A program made the translations under genes and the position numbers. Positions 44,427-51,753 of a DNA stretch of 51,753 bases are shown here, piece by piece (within the stretch, counting starts at the first letter, position 1; every line of letters begins with the position of its first letter). The stretch lies in contig NZ_CDBR01000027.1 in NCBI RefSeq assembly GCF_000819685.1, positions 1 to 51,753 of the forward strand. Direction: 5' to 3'. The notes under the pieces were generated by a model. That model had not been told where the DNA came from, did no database searches, and saw only the letters and a list, made by a program, of their open reading frames with translations. The DNA comes from Aeromonas allosaccharophila (GTDB lineage Bacteria; Pseudomonadota; Gammaproteobacteria; Enterobacterales; Aeromonadaceae).

Positions 44427-45335
44427 ATGGATATTCGCACCGCTCCCCGCGCCATCGTGCTCGCCCTCATGCTGGCAAGCGGCATCGCCGCCGCCAACGA
44501 AGCGCTGGTGATCCAGACCGATTTCGGCCTCAAAGATGGCGCCGTGTCGGCCATGAAGGGGGTTGCCTTCGGGGTGGATCGCACCCTGCCGCTCTATGAC
44601 CTGACCCACGAGATCCCGGCTTACAACATTTGGGAAGCCTCCTACCGCCTCTACCAGACCCTGCAGTATTGGCCCAAGGGCACCGTGTTTGTCAGCGTGG
44701 TTGATCCCGGTGTCGGCACCGAGCGCAAGTCAGTGGTCCTCAAGACCAAGAGCGGCCAATACATCGTGACTCCGGACAACGGCACCCTGACCCTGGCGGC
44801 CGAACACTTCGGCATCGAGGCGGTACGCCAGATCGATGAGAAGCTCAACCGCCTCAAGGGCTCCGAGAAGTCCTACACCTTCCATGGCCGCGATGTGTAC
44901 GCCTATACCGGCGCACGGCTCGCCTCCGGCGCCATCAGCTACGAGCAGGTCGGCCCGCTGCTGCCCGCCGAAGTGGTGAAGATCCCCTATCAGCCTGCGG
45001 TAGCAGAGAAGGATGGCACCCTCAAGGGCACCATCCCGATCCTCGATGTGCAGTACGGCAACGTCTGGACCAATATCGACGATGCCCTGCTGACCAAGGC
45101 GGGGATCAACAAAGGGGATACAGCCTGCATCAAGATCCGCGAAGGGGATGTGGTCAAATATGACGGCAAGGCGCCGTACGTCAGCAGCTTCGGCGATGTG
45201 CCGGAAGGTCAGCCGCTGGTCTACCTCAACAGCCTGCTGCAGGTGTCGGTGGCGCTGAACATGGACAGCTTCGCCGCCAAGCATCAGGTGCAATCCGGTG
45301 CCAACTGGCATATCAGCCTGAAGAAGTGCTCCTGA
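44427..45335 (+). CDS. SAM hydrolase/halogenase family (DUF62) protein with signal peptide
   Basis: The product has 302 residues. Residues 1-23 form a clear signal peptide (IVLALMLASGIAAA|NE). The rest follows the SAM hydroxide adenosyltransferase family: IQTDFGLKDGAV, Asp93 in VDPGVGTER (with Arg100), NGTLTLA, and His153 in HGRDVYAYTGARLA. Asp-Arg-His is the catalytic set for hydrolysis of SAM to adenosine and methionine. Export to the periplasm is puzzling for a SAM-using enzyme. It may act on released nucleosides or have a changed substrate. CAGGAG precedes the ATG. Confidence 0.88.
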   Translation: MDIRTAPRAIVLALMLASGIAAANEALVIQTDFGLKDGAVSAMKGVAFGVDRTLPLYDLTHEIPAYNIWEASYRLYQTLQYWPKGTVFVSVVDPGVGTERKSVVLKTKSGQYIVTPDNGTLTLAAEHFGIEAVRQIDEKLNRLKGSEKSYTFHGRDVYAYTGARLASGAISYEQVGPLLPAEVVKIPYQPAVAEKDGTLKGTIPILDVQYGNVWTNIDDALLTKAGINKGDTACIKIREGDVVKYDGKAPYVSSFGDVPEGQPLVYLNSLLQVSVALNMDSFAAKHQVQSGANWHISLKKCS

Positions 45336-45370
45336 AGATTGTCGGGCTTTCGACAAGCGGGTTTGAAGCA

Positions 45371-45402
45371 AGAGAGGGCAGCCAAAGAGGCAGCCCTCTC
45401 TC
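45371..45402 (+). terminator. Hairpin after the SAM-hydrolase-type gene
   Basis: A 9-bp stem AGAGAGGGC/GCCCTCTCT with a 13-nt loop has no good T run. Confidence 0.5.
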
Positions 45403-45465
45403 ATTGGGTGGTAAGGCGTTGCGGATAAGGAGTTGTTGTCAAAAAGCATATTAATTGAATGCAAT

Positions 45466-45480
45466 TGATAATGATTGGTA
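45466..45480 (+). promoter_or_regulatory. Fur-box-like site before the di-heme peroxidase-type gene
   Basis: TGATAATGATTGGTA has a perfect left half of the 7-1-7 Fur pattern, with the right half matching at 4 of 7. Flanking AATTGA... and TATTTGG extend the AT-rich hexamer pattern. It lies 47-61 nt before the gene start. Confidence 0.55.
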
Positions 45481-45526
45481 TTTGGTTGGATAATCGCGCA
45501 CTTGTCTGACCACCCAACCATACCGA

Positions 45527-48500
45527 ATGAAAACCAGCCTCTTACTGCTCAGCCTGCTGGCTCTGACCGCATGCAATTGCAATGATAATCACAGCAATAC
45601 GTCTGTGGCCCCCTCACCCGAGGTGACCCCGCCGGTCGTCAAGCCGACCGAACCGCCCATCACTCCGCCAATAGTACCGCCGGAAACTCATACCCGGGTT
45701 CCTCTGACCATTGAGGTCAATGTGGCTGATCGACTGGGGGCGGGAGCACAGCTTGAGGTGAGACAGGTCGCCACCGGGATCCGCGTGCAACAGGCCATCG
45801 AACCGGGCCAGCTTGCCCGCATCACCTTGCCTGAAGGTCTGCAACTGGATCAGCCGCTGGAGCTGCTTGGCAGCGACGAGGGCTATCTGCTGCGAGCGGT
45901 ATCGGTGCGGGTGGCGAATCTCTCGGCCGGGATCACTCTGGCGCGCCGCAACAGCGTGCCGCGGCTGGGATTGAACGAGGAGGAGACGGCGCTCTTCCTG
46001 CTGGCGGATCAGAGCGGAGATGGCTCCCTCAGTCAGGCCGAGTGGGGTAGAGCAGAGGAGATCCGCGTGCAACAACAGGCGGCTCTTCAGGATTATGCAG
46101 CCTTCCTGCTGGCCCAGCGCCAGCCGGGCGCCGTGCTCGACTATGCCGACAGCTGGCAGATGCTGTTGGCCCTGCGCGATGACAAGCAGGCGCGCAGCTG
46201 GTATCAGCGCAGTAACAGTGCCCAGATCCAGTCCGCCCGTACCCAGCTCTATCCCGCCAATCCGAGCCAGCCGGACGAGCCGGAGACGGCAGATCTGCTG
46301 CGCCTCGATGAGCAGGGGCTGCTGGTGGTGCGTGGCCCCTGGCAGTGCCTGCACGATGTGCGCACGGTCAGCGGGGTCAAGGGTAGCCAGTACTGGCTGT
46401 ATGGCAGTGACACCAGTGCGTTGGCGGTTGCCAGCCAGCCACAACTGGCTGCGGGGCTGACCGCTTGCGGCCGCAGCGACTGGCGCCTGCCGACCCTTAC
46501 CGAGTTCGAGAGATTGCTGAGCAGTGACAAGTCAGCATGGCGCTATCCCAATACCTTTGCTGTTGGCCTGCCCGCCCAGATCTGGCTGCAGGATGGGGTG
46601 GGTCAACCCCGTCTCTATCAACTTGCGACCCGAACCTGGCTGGATGAGGGAGAGGGCAGTCTGCTCTGGTATGCGCTGGCCTCCTATCCGGTGCGTCCCT
46701 CCGTGGTGCGCGACAGCAGCAAGCCTGACATGGCGACTCTGCGCGCCCAGTACAGCGGTTCATCGGCCCAATGGCCCGCCGCCCGGGTGGATGACGGGGT
46801 AGAATGGCAGGAGCTGGGGCCGCTGCCGGCGGTTCCCTTCCCGGCCGACAACCCCTATAGCCGGGCCAAGGTGGTGCTGGGTCAGCAGCTCTTTTTCGAC
46901 AAGCAGCTCTCCAGGGGGCGGGACATCAGCTGTGCCAGTTGCCACGATCCGCAAAAGGGGTGGAGCGACGGCCTGAGCGTATCGGTCGGTCATCTGGGTC
47001 AGAAGGGTAATCGCAACGCCCCCTCCATCCTCAACAGCGCCTTCAGCTCGACCCAGTTCTGGGACGGGCGGGTCGCCACGCTGGAGGAGCAGTCGCTTCA
47101 CCCGATCCAGAACCCCATCGAAATGGCGCTGAGCCATGACGAGCTGCTGGCCCGTTTGCAGGCCAGCCCCGACTATCAGGCAGCCTTTGCCACCGCCTTT
47201 GGCGATCAGGGGATCACGCTGGAGCGGATCGCCAAGGCGATCGCCACCTTCGAGCGCACCATCATCAGCCGCGACAGCGATTTTGAGCGCTTCGTTCAAG
47301 GGGATAGTCAGGCGCTCAGTGACAAGGCGCTGTGGGGGATGCACCTCTACCGCACCGATGGCCGCTGCATGAACTGCCACTCGGGCCCGTTGCTGAGTCA
47401 ACACGGGTTCGAGAGTGTGGGGCTTACCTATTACGGTCGCGGCAAGCTGGAAGATCGCGGTCGCTTCCTGCAGACCCGCAACAAGTCGGACATCGGTCGC
47501 TTCAAGACCCCTAGTCTGCGGGATGTTGCTTTTACCGGCCCCTATATGCACAACGGCATCTTCCCGATCTTGGCCCAGCGTATCGGTGGCTCGGTGCAGG
47601 GGGTGGTGGCCATGTACAACTTTGGTGTGACCAAGTGGAGCAGCGGGGTGGGTTTCCCGACCGGTGCGGATCAATACGATCCCTTCTTCCCCAAGGCCTC
47701 CGATCACCTGCATGCTCTTGGCCTCAGCAATGACGAGCTCGATGCCATCGGCGAGTTTTTGCGCAGTGCCTCGGCCGAGCCGCGTCGCACCCCAGCCACG
47801 GTCGCAGAGCTGAGGGTGAGTGAGGCGGATGACCCGACTCCGGTGGGAGCGGTGATCACCGGATTGGCGGTGCTGCCTGCCCAGCCTCAGCTGGAAGTGG
47901 GGCGCTCACTCCCTCTGCAACTGCAGTGGCAACTGAGCGATGGCTCTCTCGGCCTGCTCGATGTGCCTGTTGAGTGGCGCAGCGAACAGACTGAGTTCGC
48001 CACCGTGAGTCCGCAGGGCGAGGTGCGCGGTGTGGCGGTCGGTACGGCACGACTGGTGGCGACCACGGCTCGTCACACGTTGACCGTGACGGTGCAGGTG
48101 GTGGATGCCCAGCCCGATTTTGCCCGGGGCTGCCGTCAACCCGAGCTTGTGGCGGGCAAGCTGGCTTTTGTCTGCCAGCTGACCAAGGACGAGGCGGATC
48201 GTCTGTCCATCTCCTATGACGGTGTGAGCAGTGACAGTGATGGTGACTACAATCCCTTCCCGCTGGAGTATGTGACCATGGGTCAGGCGCGGGCGCGGGA
48301 TTACTGCCAGCAGCTGGTGGCGCGCGGCCACGATGACTGGCGTCTGCCGACCCGGGCCGAGCTGGAGGTGCTGTTTGCTGCCTACAACAAGGATGGCGCG
48401 ACGGATCAGTTGCTTCAGCAGCAGGGGTGGCCGCTCTACAACCGCTACTGGAGCAGCGATGCGACTGCCAATGACGATGGTGAGCTGCCGCTGTTCGACC

Positions 48501-48571
48501 TGAGCACTGGCGACCCGCTGTGGGATCTGGTGGATGAAGCTCATGCCGCCACCTGCGTCAGGGCCATCTAA
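45527..48571 (+). CDS. Multidomain lipoprotein: di-heme cytochrome c peroxidase fold with DUF1566 and Ig-like domains
   Basis: The product has 1014 residues. A lipobox LTAC (Cys16) is followed by a Pro-rich linker (29-53), a beta-rich region, an EF-hand-like loop DQSGDGSLSQAE (161-172), and a first Lcl/DUF1566-like segment with DWRLPT (318-323). The di-heme CcpA/MauG-type domain (about 435-750) has CASCH (469-473) and CMNCH (614-618), plus FKTPSLRDVAFTGPYMHNG. A BIG2-like Ig domain (about 776-860) and a second DUF1566 domain with DWRLPT (937-942) complete it. It is probably attached to the outer membrane or surface. A peroxide-reducing or oxidative-modification role is inferred. A Fur-like site upstream suggests iron control. 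No recognisable Shine-Dalgarno precedes ATG 45527, so the start rests on the lipobox. Confidence 0.88.
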   Translation: MKTSLLLLSLLALTACNCNDNHSNTSVAPSPEVTPPVVKPTEPPITPPIVPPETHTRVPLTIEVNVADRLGAGAQLEVRQVATGIRVQQAIEPGQLARITLPEGLQLDQPLELLGSDEGYLLRAVSVRVANLSAGITLARRNSVPRLGLNEEETALFLLADQSGDGSLSQAEWGRAEEIRVQQQAALQDYAAFLLAQRQPGAVLDYADSWQMLLALRDDKQARSWYQRSNSAQIQSARTQLYPANPSQPDEPETADLLRLDEQGLLVVRGPWQCLHDVRTVSGVKGSQYWLYGSDTSALAVASQPQLAAGLTACGRSDWRLPTLTEFERLLSSDKSAWRYPNTFAVGLPAQIWLQDGVGQPRLYQLATRTWLDEGEGSLLWYALASYPVRPSVVRDSSKPDMATLRAQYSGSSAQWPAARVDDGVEWQELGPLPAVPFPADNPYSRAKVVLGQQLFFDKQLSRGRDISCASCHDPQKGWSDGLSVSVGHLGQKGNRNAPSILNSAFSSTQFWDGRVATLEEQSLHPIQNPIEMALSHDELLARLQASPDYQAAFATAFGDQGITLERIAKAIATFERTIISRDSDFERFVQGDSQALSDKALWGMHLYRTDGRCMNCHSGPLLSQHGFESVGLTYYGRGKLEDRGRFLQTRNKSDIGRFKTPSLRDVAFTGPYMHNGIFPILAQRIGGSVQGVVAMYNFGVTKWSSGVGFPTGADQYDPFFPKASDHLHALGLSNDELDAIGEFLRSASAEPRRTPATVAELRVSEADDPTPVGAVITGLAVLPAQPQLEVGRSLPLQLQWQLSDGSLGLLDVPVEWRSEQTEFATVSPQGEVRGVAVGTARLVATTARHTLTVTVQVVDAQPDFARGCRQPELVAGKLAFVCQLTKDEADRLSISYDGVSSDSDGDYNPFPLEYVTMGQARARDYCQQLVARGHDDWRLPTRAELEVLFAAYNKDGATDQLLQQQGWPLYNRYWSSDATANDDGELPLFDLSTGDPLWDLVDEAHAATCVRAI

Positions 48572-48592
48572 CCTTCATAGATAGTCAGATGA

Positions 48593-48622
48593 AAAACGGG
48601 CGCTTCGGCGCCCGTTTTGTTC
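48593..48622. terminator. Bidirectional terminator with UUCG loop
   Basis: The stem AAAACGGGCGC/GCGCCCGTTTT is closed by a TTCG tetraloop. It lies between convergent genes. Confidence 0.93.
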
Positions 48623-48642
48623 TCTGGTAATGAAGAAAGGGA

Positions 48643-49203
48643 TCAGAACTCGTTGGAGAGCGCTTTGTACCCTTTAACCAGATCGATATTGGTGTGGGCC
48701 ACGTCTTCGGAGAACTCGGCGGCATCTACCGAAACCCGCGGGATATGGGTCAGATCGCTCTGCTGGTTGATGCGGGTGGTGGAGGGGACGTAGAACTCCG
48801 GCGGCAGATCGCAGCCATCAATCACCGAGTTGTGACGCACCACGGCACCGTCACCGATATGGCAGTTGAACAGCACGCTGTTGAAGCCGATAAAGACCCG
48901 GTTTCCCACTTCGCATGGTCCGTGGACGATGGAGCGGTGGGCGATGGAGGTGTACTCGCCGATGGTGACGGCGGCGCCGGATTTGGAGTGGATCACCACG
49001 CCATCCTGGATATTGGAGTTGGCGCCGATGACGATGGGTTCCATATCTCCACTCTCATCCACCTCGTCGGCACGGATCACCGCATAGGGGCCGACAAAGA
49101 CATTCTCTTTGATGATCACCTTGCCGCAGATGATGGCGGTCTTGTCGATATAGGCGGATTCGTCGATGACAGGCAGATGGCCGGAGGGATTCTTGCGGAT
49201 CAT
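48643..49203 (-). CDS. Gamma-class carbonic anhydrase-like hexapeptide protein
   Basis: The product has 186 residues. A left-handed beta-helix with hexapeptide repeats (VIIKENVFVGPYAVIRADEV, IQDGVVIHSKSGAAVTIGEY) carries the gamma-CA zinc histidines H72, H89 and H94. Trimeric members hydrate CO2; others (CaiE, PaaY) serve accessory roles. It is cytosolic, without a signal peptide, and divergent from RNase T2 with a 197-nt gap. Confidence 0.88.
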   Translation of the reverse strand: MIRKNPSGHLPVIDESAYIDKTAIICGKVIIKENVFVGPYAVIRADEVDESGDMEPIVIGANSNIQDGVVIHSKSGAAVTIGEYTSIAHRSIVHGPCEVGNRVFIGFNSVLFNCHIGDGAVVRHNSVIDGCDLPPEFYVPSTTRINQQSDLTHIPRVSVDAAEFSEDVAHTNIDLVKGYKALSNEF

Positions 49204-49400
49204 GTTACATCCTGTGGTTGCTTGAAATGATGCGGTGGCGCACCCGGCGCCAGGATGCCAGCTTACGCCTCGTTAGTATCCGGTGAAACCCCGAAGTGGT
49301 CTGACCCTTGTCGCAAGCCTTGGCGGGAGCACTGTTTCCGCGTGCTGGAATATGGGAGCATTGCAGCCATTCCCGAGTTGGTTGAAATGGACATATATAG

Positions 49401-50042
49401 ATGAAGAAGATGATTGCCCTGCTGGCGGGTGGTTTGTTGCTCTCCTCGGCCGCACAGGCCAAAGGAGAGGCGGGGGTGTTTGACTATTACGCCATGGCGC
49501 TCTCCTGGTCGCCCGAGCATTGCGCCGTCAAACCGGCGGATCGGGACCAGTGTTCCCGCAAGCTGGGGTTCGTGCTACACGGGCTCTGGCCCCAGTACGA
49601 TCGCGGTTACCCTAGCAACTGCACCCGCGAACGGCTCGATCCCGATATGGAGAGCGAGTTTGCCGACCTCTACCCCAGCCGTTTTCTCTATCGCCATGAG
49701 TGGGAAAAGCACGGCACCTGCTCCGGCCTGAGTCAGCCCCAATTCCATCAGCTGGCAAGCAACCTGCGCCAGAAGGTGAAGATCCCTGCGGCCTATCAAT
49801 CCCCGGAAGAGCCGCTGCGCAAAAGCACCTTCCAGCTCAAGGCCGATCTGGCGAGCGCCAACGAGTGGCTGGCCCCCGACAACATCACGGTGGCTTGCGC
49901 CGATGGTGGCCGCTTCCTGCGGGAGATCTACATCTGCGTCAATAAAGAGGGGACGGATGCGGTCACCTGCTCCGCCGAGATGCAAAAGCGTGAGCGCCGT
50001 TCCTGTGGTCAGCCGGACTTTCTGCTGCGCAGCGTGCGTTAA
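49401..50042 (+). CDS. Periplasmic ribonuclease T2 family enzyme (RNase I type)
   Basis: The product has 213 residues. A signal peptide (LLSSAAQA) covers residues 1-20. Active-site CAS-I FVLHGLWPQ has His60. CAS-II HEWEKHGTC has His99, Glu100, Lys103 and His104. Conserved cysteines form the expected disulfides. It degrades RNA without base preference in the periplasm, giving 2',3'-cyclic products. No strong Shine-Dalgarno is visible, but the start fits the signal peptide. Confidence 0.94.
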   Translation: MKKMIALLAGGLLLSSAAQAKGEAGVFDYYAMALSWSPEHCAVKPADRDQCSRKLGFVLHGLWPQYDRGYPSNCTRERLDPDMESEFADLYPSRFLYRHEWEKHGTCSGLSQPQFHQLASNLRQKVKIPAAYQSPEEPLRKSTFQLKADLASANEWLAPDNITVACADGGRFLREIYICVNKEGTDAVTCSAEMQKRERRSCGQPDFLLRSVR

Positions 50043-50114
50043 GCCTCCACTCTCTTCATCAGGCCCCTTGTGGGGCTGATGTGCAACCACGGCGATCGGA
50101 AAGGAGTCTGACAG

Positions 50115-50393
50115 ATGGATGGCAACAACCGGTTTGGCCCGACAGAGCGGGCCCTGCTGCTCGGCGTGAAAGGGGTGGGGCCGACCGTTATCGGGCGGCT
50201 CGAACAGCTTGGCTACCATACCCTGGCCGGATTGGCCGAGGCCGACACCACCCATATTGTCCAGCTGGTGGCCAGCATGCTGGGCTCGACCTGTTGGCAG
50301 AAAAGCCCGCAGGCGCGCAGTGCCATCGATGGCGCCATTGCGCTGGCCCGCGCACATCTGGCGGCGGACGCGACAAACGGGGTGAATGGATGA
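50115..50393 (+). CDS. Helix-hairpin-helix domain protein
   Basis: This is a 92-residue protein. An HhH-like segment, LLLGVKGVGPTVIGRLEQLGYHTLAGLAEAD (residues 15-45, split here in description only), resembles DNA-binding HhH modules and PF11731-type (Cdd1) proteins. A C-terminal helical tail follows. AAAGGAG precedes the ATG. It overlaps the nitronate monooxygenase start by ATGA. The function is unknown; nucleic-acid binding is likely from the fold. Confidence 0.78.
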   Translation: MDGNNRFGPTERALLLGVKGVGPTVIGRLEQLGYHTLAGLAEADTTHIVQLVASMLGSTCWQKSPQARSAIDGAIALARAHLAADATNGVNG

Positions 50394-51436
50394 GCCTCTT
50401 TACCGAGCTGGGAATGCGTTATCCCATCATTCAGGCGCCGATGGCCGGTGTGCAGGGAAGCGAGCTGGCGCTGGCCGTGACCCGTGCGGGCGGTTTGGGC
50501 TCCTTGCCTGCAGCCATGCTCACGCCAGCGGAACTGCGCAGCGAACTGGAGCGTCTTGCCAAAAGTGGCCTTGGGCCATTTAACATCAACTTCTTCTGCC
50601 ATCAGCAACGGGAGCCGGATCCCGTTGCATTGGCTCGCTGGCAGCAGCGCCTTGCTTCCTACTATGCCGAGTTCGGTGTAAAGCCCTCAGCCGTCACGAC
50701 GGCGCCAAACCGAGCCCCTTTCAATGAGGAACATGCTGCCATGGTGGCCGAGTTCAGACCGGCGGTGGTCAGCTTTCACTTTGGCCTGCCCGCACCCGAG
50801 CTGCTTGCCCAAGTGAAAGCGGCGGGTGCCAGAGTCTTTGCCAGCGCCACCACGGTGGCGGAGGCCGTATGGCTCGCTTACCATGGCGCCGATGCCATCA
50901 TCGCCCAGGGATTGGAGGCGGGTGGTCATCGCGGCTACTTCCTCTCTGATGATCTCGCTTTGCAGCAGAGCACCTTGACCCTGCTGGCACAGATCCTCGC
51001 GGCAACCGATCTGCCGGTGATTGCCGCTGGCGGTATCGTCGATGGCAAGGGGATCGCCAACGCGCTGGCGCTGGGGGCCAGTGTCGTGCAGATGGGCACC
51101 GCCTTTCTCTGTTGCCATGAAGCAACCACCTCGGTGCTGCATCGCGCCGCTCTCCACTCGCCCCAAGGCCAGCAGACGGCACTGACCAATCTGTTCAGTG
51201 GCCGCCCAGCGCGGGGTATCGTCAACCGTCTGATGCGTGAGCTGGGCCCGCTCTCGGAGTTTGCCCCTCACTTTCCCTATGCCAGTGGCGCACTGGCACC
51301 GCTGCGTGCTGCCGCCGAAAAAACAGGTGACAGCGGCTTCTCTCCGCTCTGGGCTGGCCAGAATGTAGTGGGTTGCCGGGATCTTCCCGCCAGCGAGCTG
51401 ATGGCGAGCTGGATCAAAGAGGCTGGATTGGGATAG
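50390..51436 (+). CDS. Nitronate monooxygenase family flavoprotein
   Basis: This is a 348-residue TIM barrel. FMN site motifs are YPIIQAPMAGVQGSELALAV (about residues 11-30), GGLGSLPAAMLTP, the catalytic-type His in GLEAGGHRGYF, and PVIAAGGIVDG with GASVVQMGTAFL. It oxidises alkyl nitronates such as propionate-3-nitronate to detoxify them. The start ATG 50390 overlaps the HhH gene stop (ATGA), so the two are coupled. The unit ends before a promoter region. Confidence 0.92.
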   Translation: MSLFTELGMRYPIIQAPMAGVQGSELALAVTRAGGLGSLPAAMLTPAELRSELERLAKSGLGPFNINFFCHQQREPDPVALARWQQRLASYYAEFGVKPSAVTTAPNRAPFNEEHAAMVAEFRPAVVSFHFGLPAPELLAQVKAAGARVFASATTVAEAVWLAYHGADAIIAQGLEAGGHRGYFLSDDLALQQSTLTLLAQILAATDLPVIAAGGIVDGKGIANALALGASVVQMGTAFLCCHEATTSVLHRAALHSPQGQQTALTNLFSGRPARGIVNRLMRELGPLSEFAPHFPYASGALAPLRAAAEKTGDSGFSPLWAGQNVVGCRDLPASELMASWIKEAGLG

Positions 51437-51619
51437 GCACACCTATATATGCCTCTTTATATAGAAGCGGTCGTTGGTGCTGTGTGTCAGACGCGGCGGT
51501 GCAGCGATGATGGATGGGGGCTTGTACCGTTTTGAGGCGCATATCCGGAGACAAAACCCCGCATTTCACCCCTACCTGTGGATAAGTCTGTATAAAGGCT
51601 GTGTGTTGATATGAATAAC
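51437..51619. other. Intergenic stretch with one perfect DnaA 9-mer
   Basis: No gene is seen. TGTGGATAA (51577-51585), the complement of the DnaA consensus TTATCCACA, occurs once. No AT-rich 13-mers or cluster of boxes makes it an origin. Confidence 0.4.
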
Positions 51620-51700
51620 TAATAAATTGCACTTTTTTGCAATTTTATTGCGGTAAAGCCTTGCCAATGTGAGCTGGATCTCTATAATACGCCACATCGA
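51620..51700 (+). promoter_or_regulatory. Strong sigma-70 promoter of rRNA/tRNA-operon type
   Basis: An AT-rich UP-like segment (51620-51655, with an AAATTGCA/TGCAATTT inverted repeat) is followed by TTGCCA (51661-51666), a 16-nt spacer and TATAAT (51683-51688). The downstream ACGCCACATCGAC resembles stable-RNA P1 promoters. The gene itself is outside the window; that it is an rrn operon is inference. Confidence 0.6.
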
Positions 51701-51753
51701 CAGGGCAAGCGGCAACGCAAACAACCCGGTCGGTAACCTCGAAAAGCCTTTGA

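Noticed and set aside
51437..51753. Chromosome origin oriC at the right end
   Set aside because: Only one perfect DnaA box, no 13-mers and no mnmG, mioC or dnaA neighbours.

Overview
The window is chromosomal DNA of a gammaproteobacterium, most probably an Aeromonas of the hydrophila/dhakensis type. The evidence is the high-GC coding style, the ftsB-ispD-ispF-truD-surE-pcm-yqaA-nlpD-rpoS block, and a subclass B2 metallo-beta-lactamase of the CphA type, which is intrinsic to several Aeromonas species. All assignments come from reading motifs and comparing with remembered family sequences; no database search was run.

Layout. (1) 1-1400 is AT-rich accessory DNA: a membrane protein gene running off the left edge and a DUF4062-type gene split by a frameshift in an A8 run. 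(2) 1400-8400 holds small envelope and stress genes (VOC protein, LprI-MliC-like lysozyme inhibitor, lipoprotein, tandem DUF2061 protein), then rlmJ, a TIGR02444 gene and the ABC-F ATPase yheS on the minus strand, and a CBS-domain gene. (3) 8400-14400 holds a degenerate receiver-TPR protein, a lipoprotein, a MocR-type regulator divergent from two LysE-family exporters with a perfect 22-bp palindrome between them, and ygeA. (4) 14500-23200 holds an acyltransferase, a YhcH-family gene, ackA behind a 46-bp direct repeat, an MscS-family channel, an ErfK-type L,D-transpeptidase, a DUF535 gene and putP. (5) 23400-30140 is the conserved ftsB-to-rpoS block, containing an extra 25-codon ispF-like mini-gene just before ispF. 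(6) 30247-36371 holds a NemA-like alkene reductase with a divergent TetR regulator and twin operators, a LysR gene interrupted by an amber codon with a duplicated tail, aguA and an amidase. (7) 36447-38330 is a second AT-rich accessory patch with a degraded IS5-family element, a DUF6232-type gene and hairpin repeats. (8) 38335-51753 holds cphA behind a CreB/BlrA-type tag, a flippase, a DEAD-box helicase, a diguanylate cyclase, an exported SAM-hydrolase-family protein, a 1014-residue di-heme peroxidase-type lipoprotein behind a Fur-box-like site, a gamma carbonic anhydrase, RNase T2, an HhH protein, a nitronate monooxygenase, and a strong promoter of rRNA-operon type at the right edge.

How the parts work together. 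The ftsB-rpoS block combines division, isoprenoid synthesis, tRNA and protein repair, envelope hydrolase activation and the stationary-phase sigma factor. The MocR/LysE/LysE/YgeA group reads as amino-acid export and racemisation. The TetR/alkene reductase pair reads as an electrophile response. The most unusual items are the ispF-like mini-gene, the iron-box-linked peroxidase fusion, and the related 40-nt repeats in inverted orientation in the two AT-rich patches.
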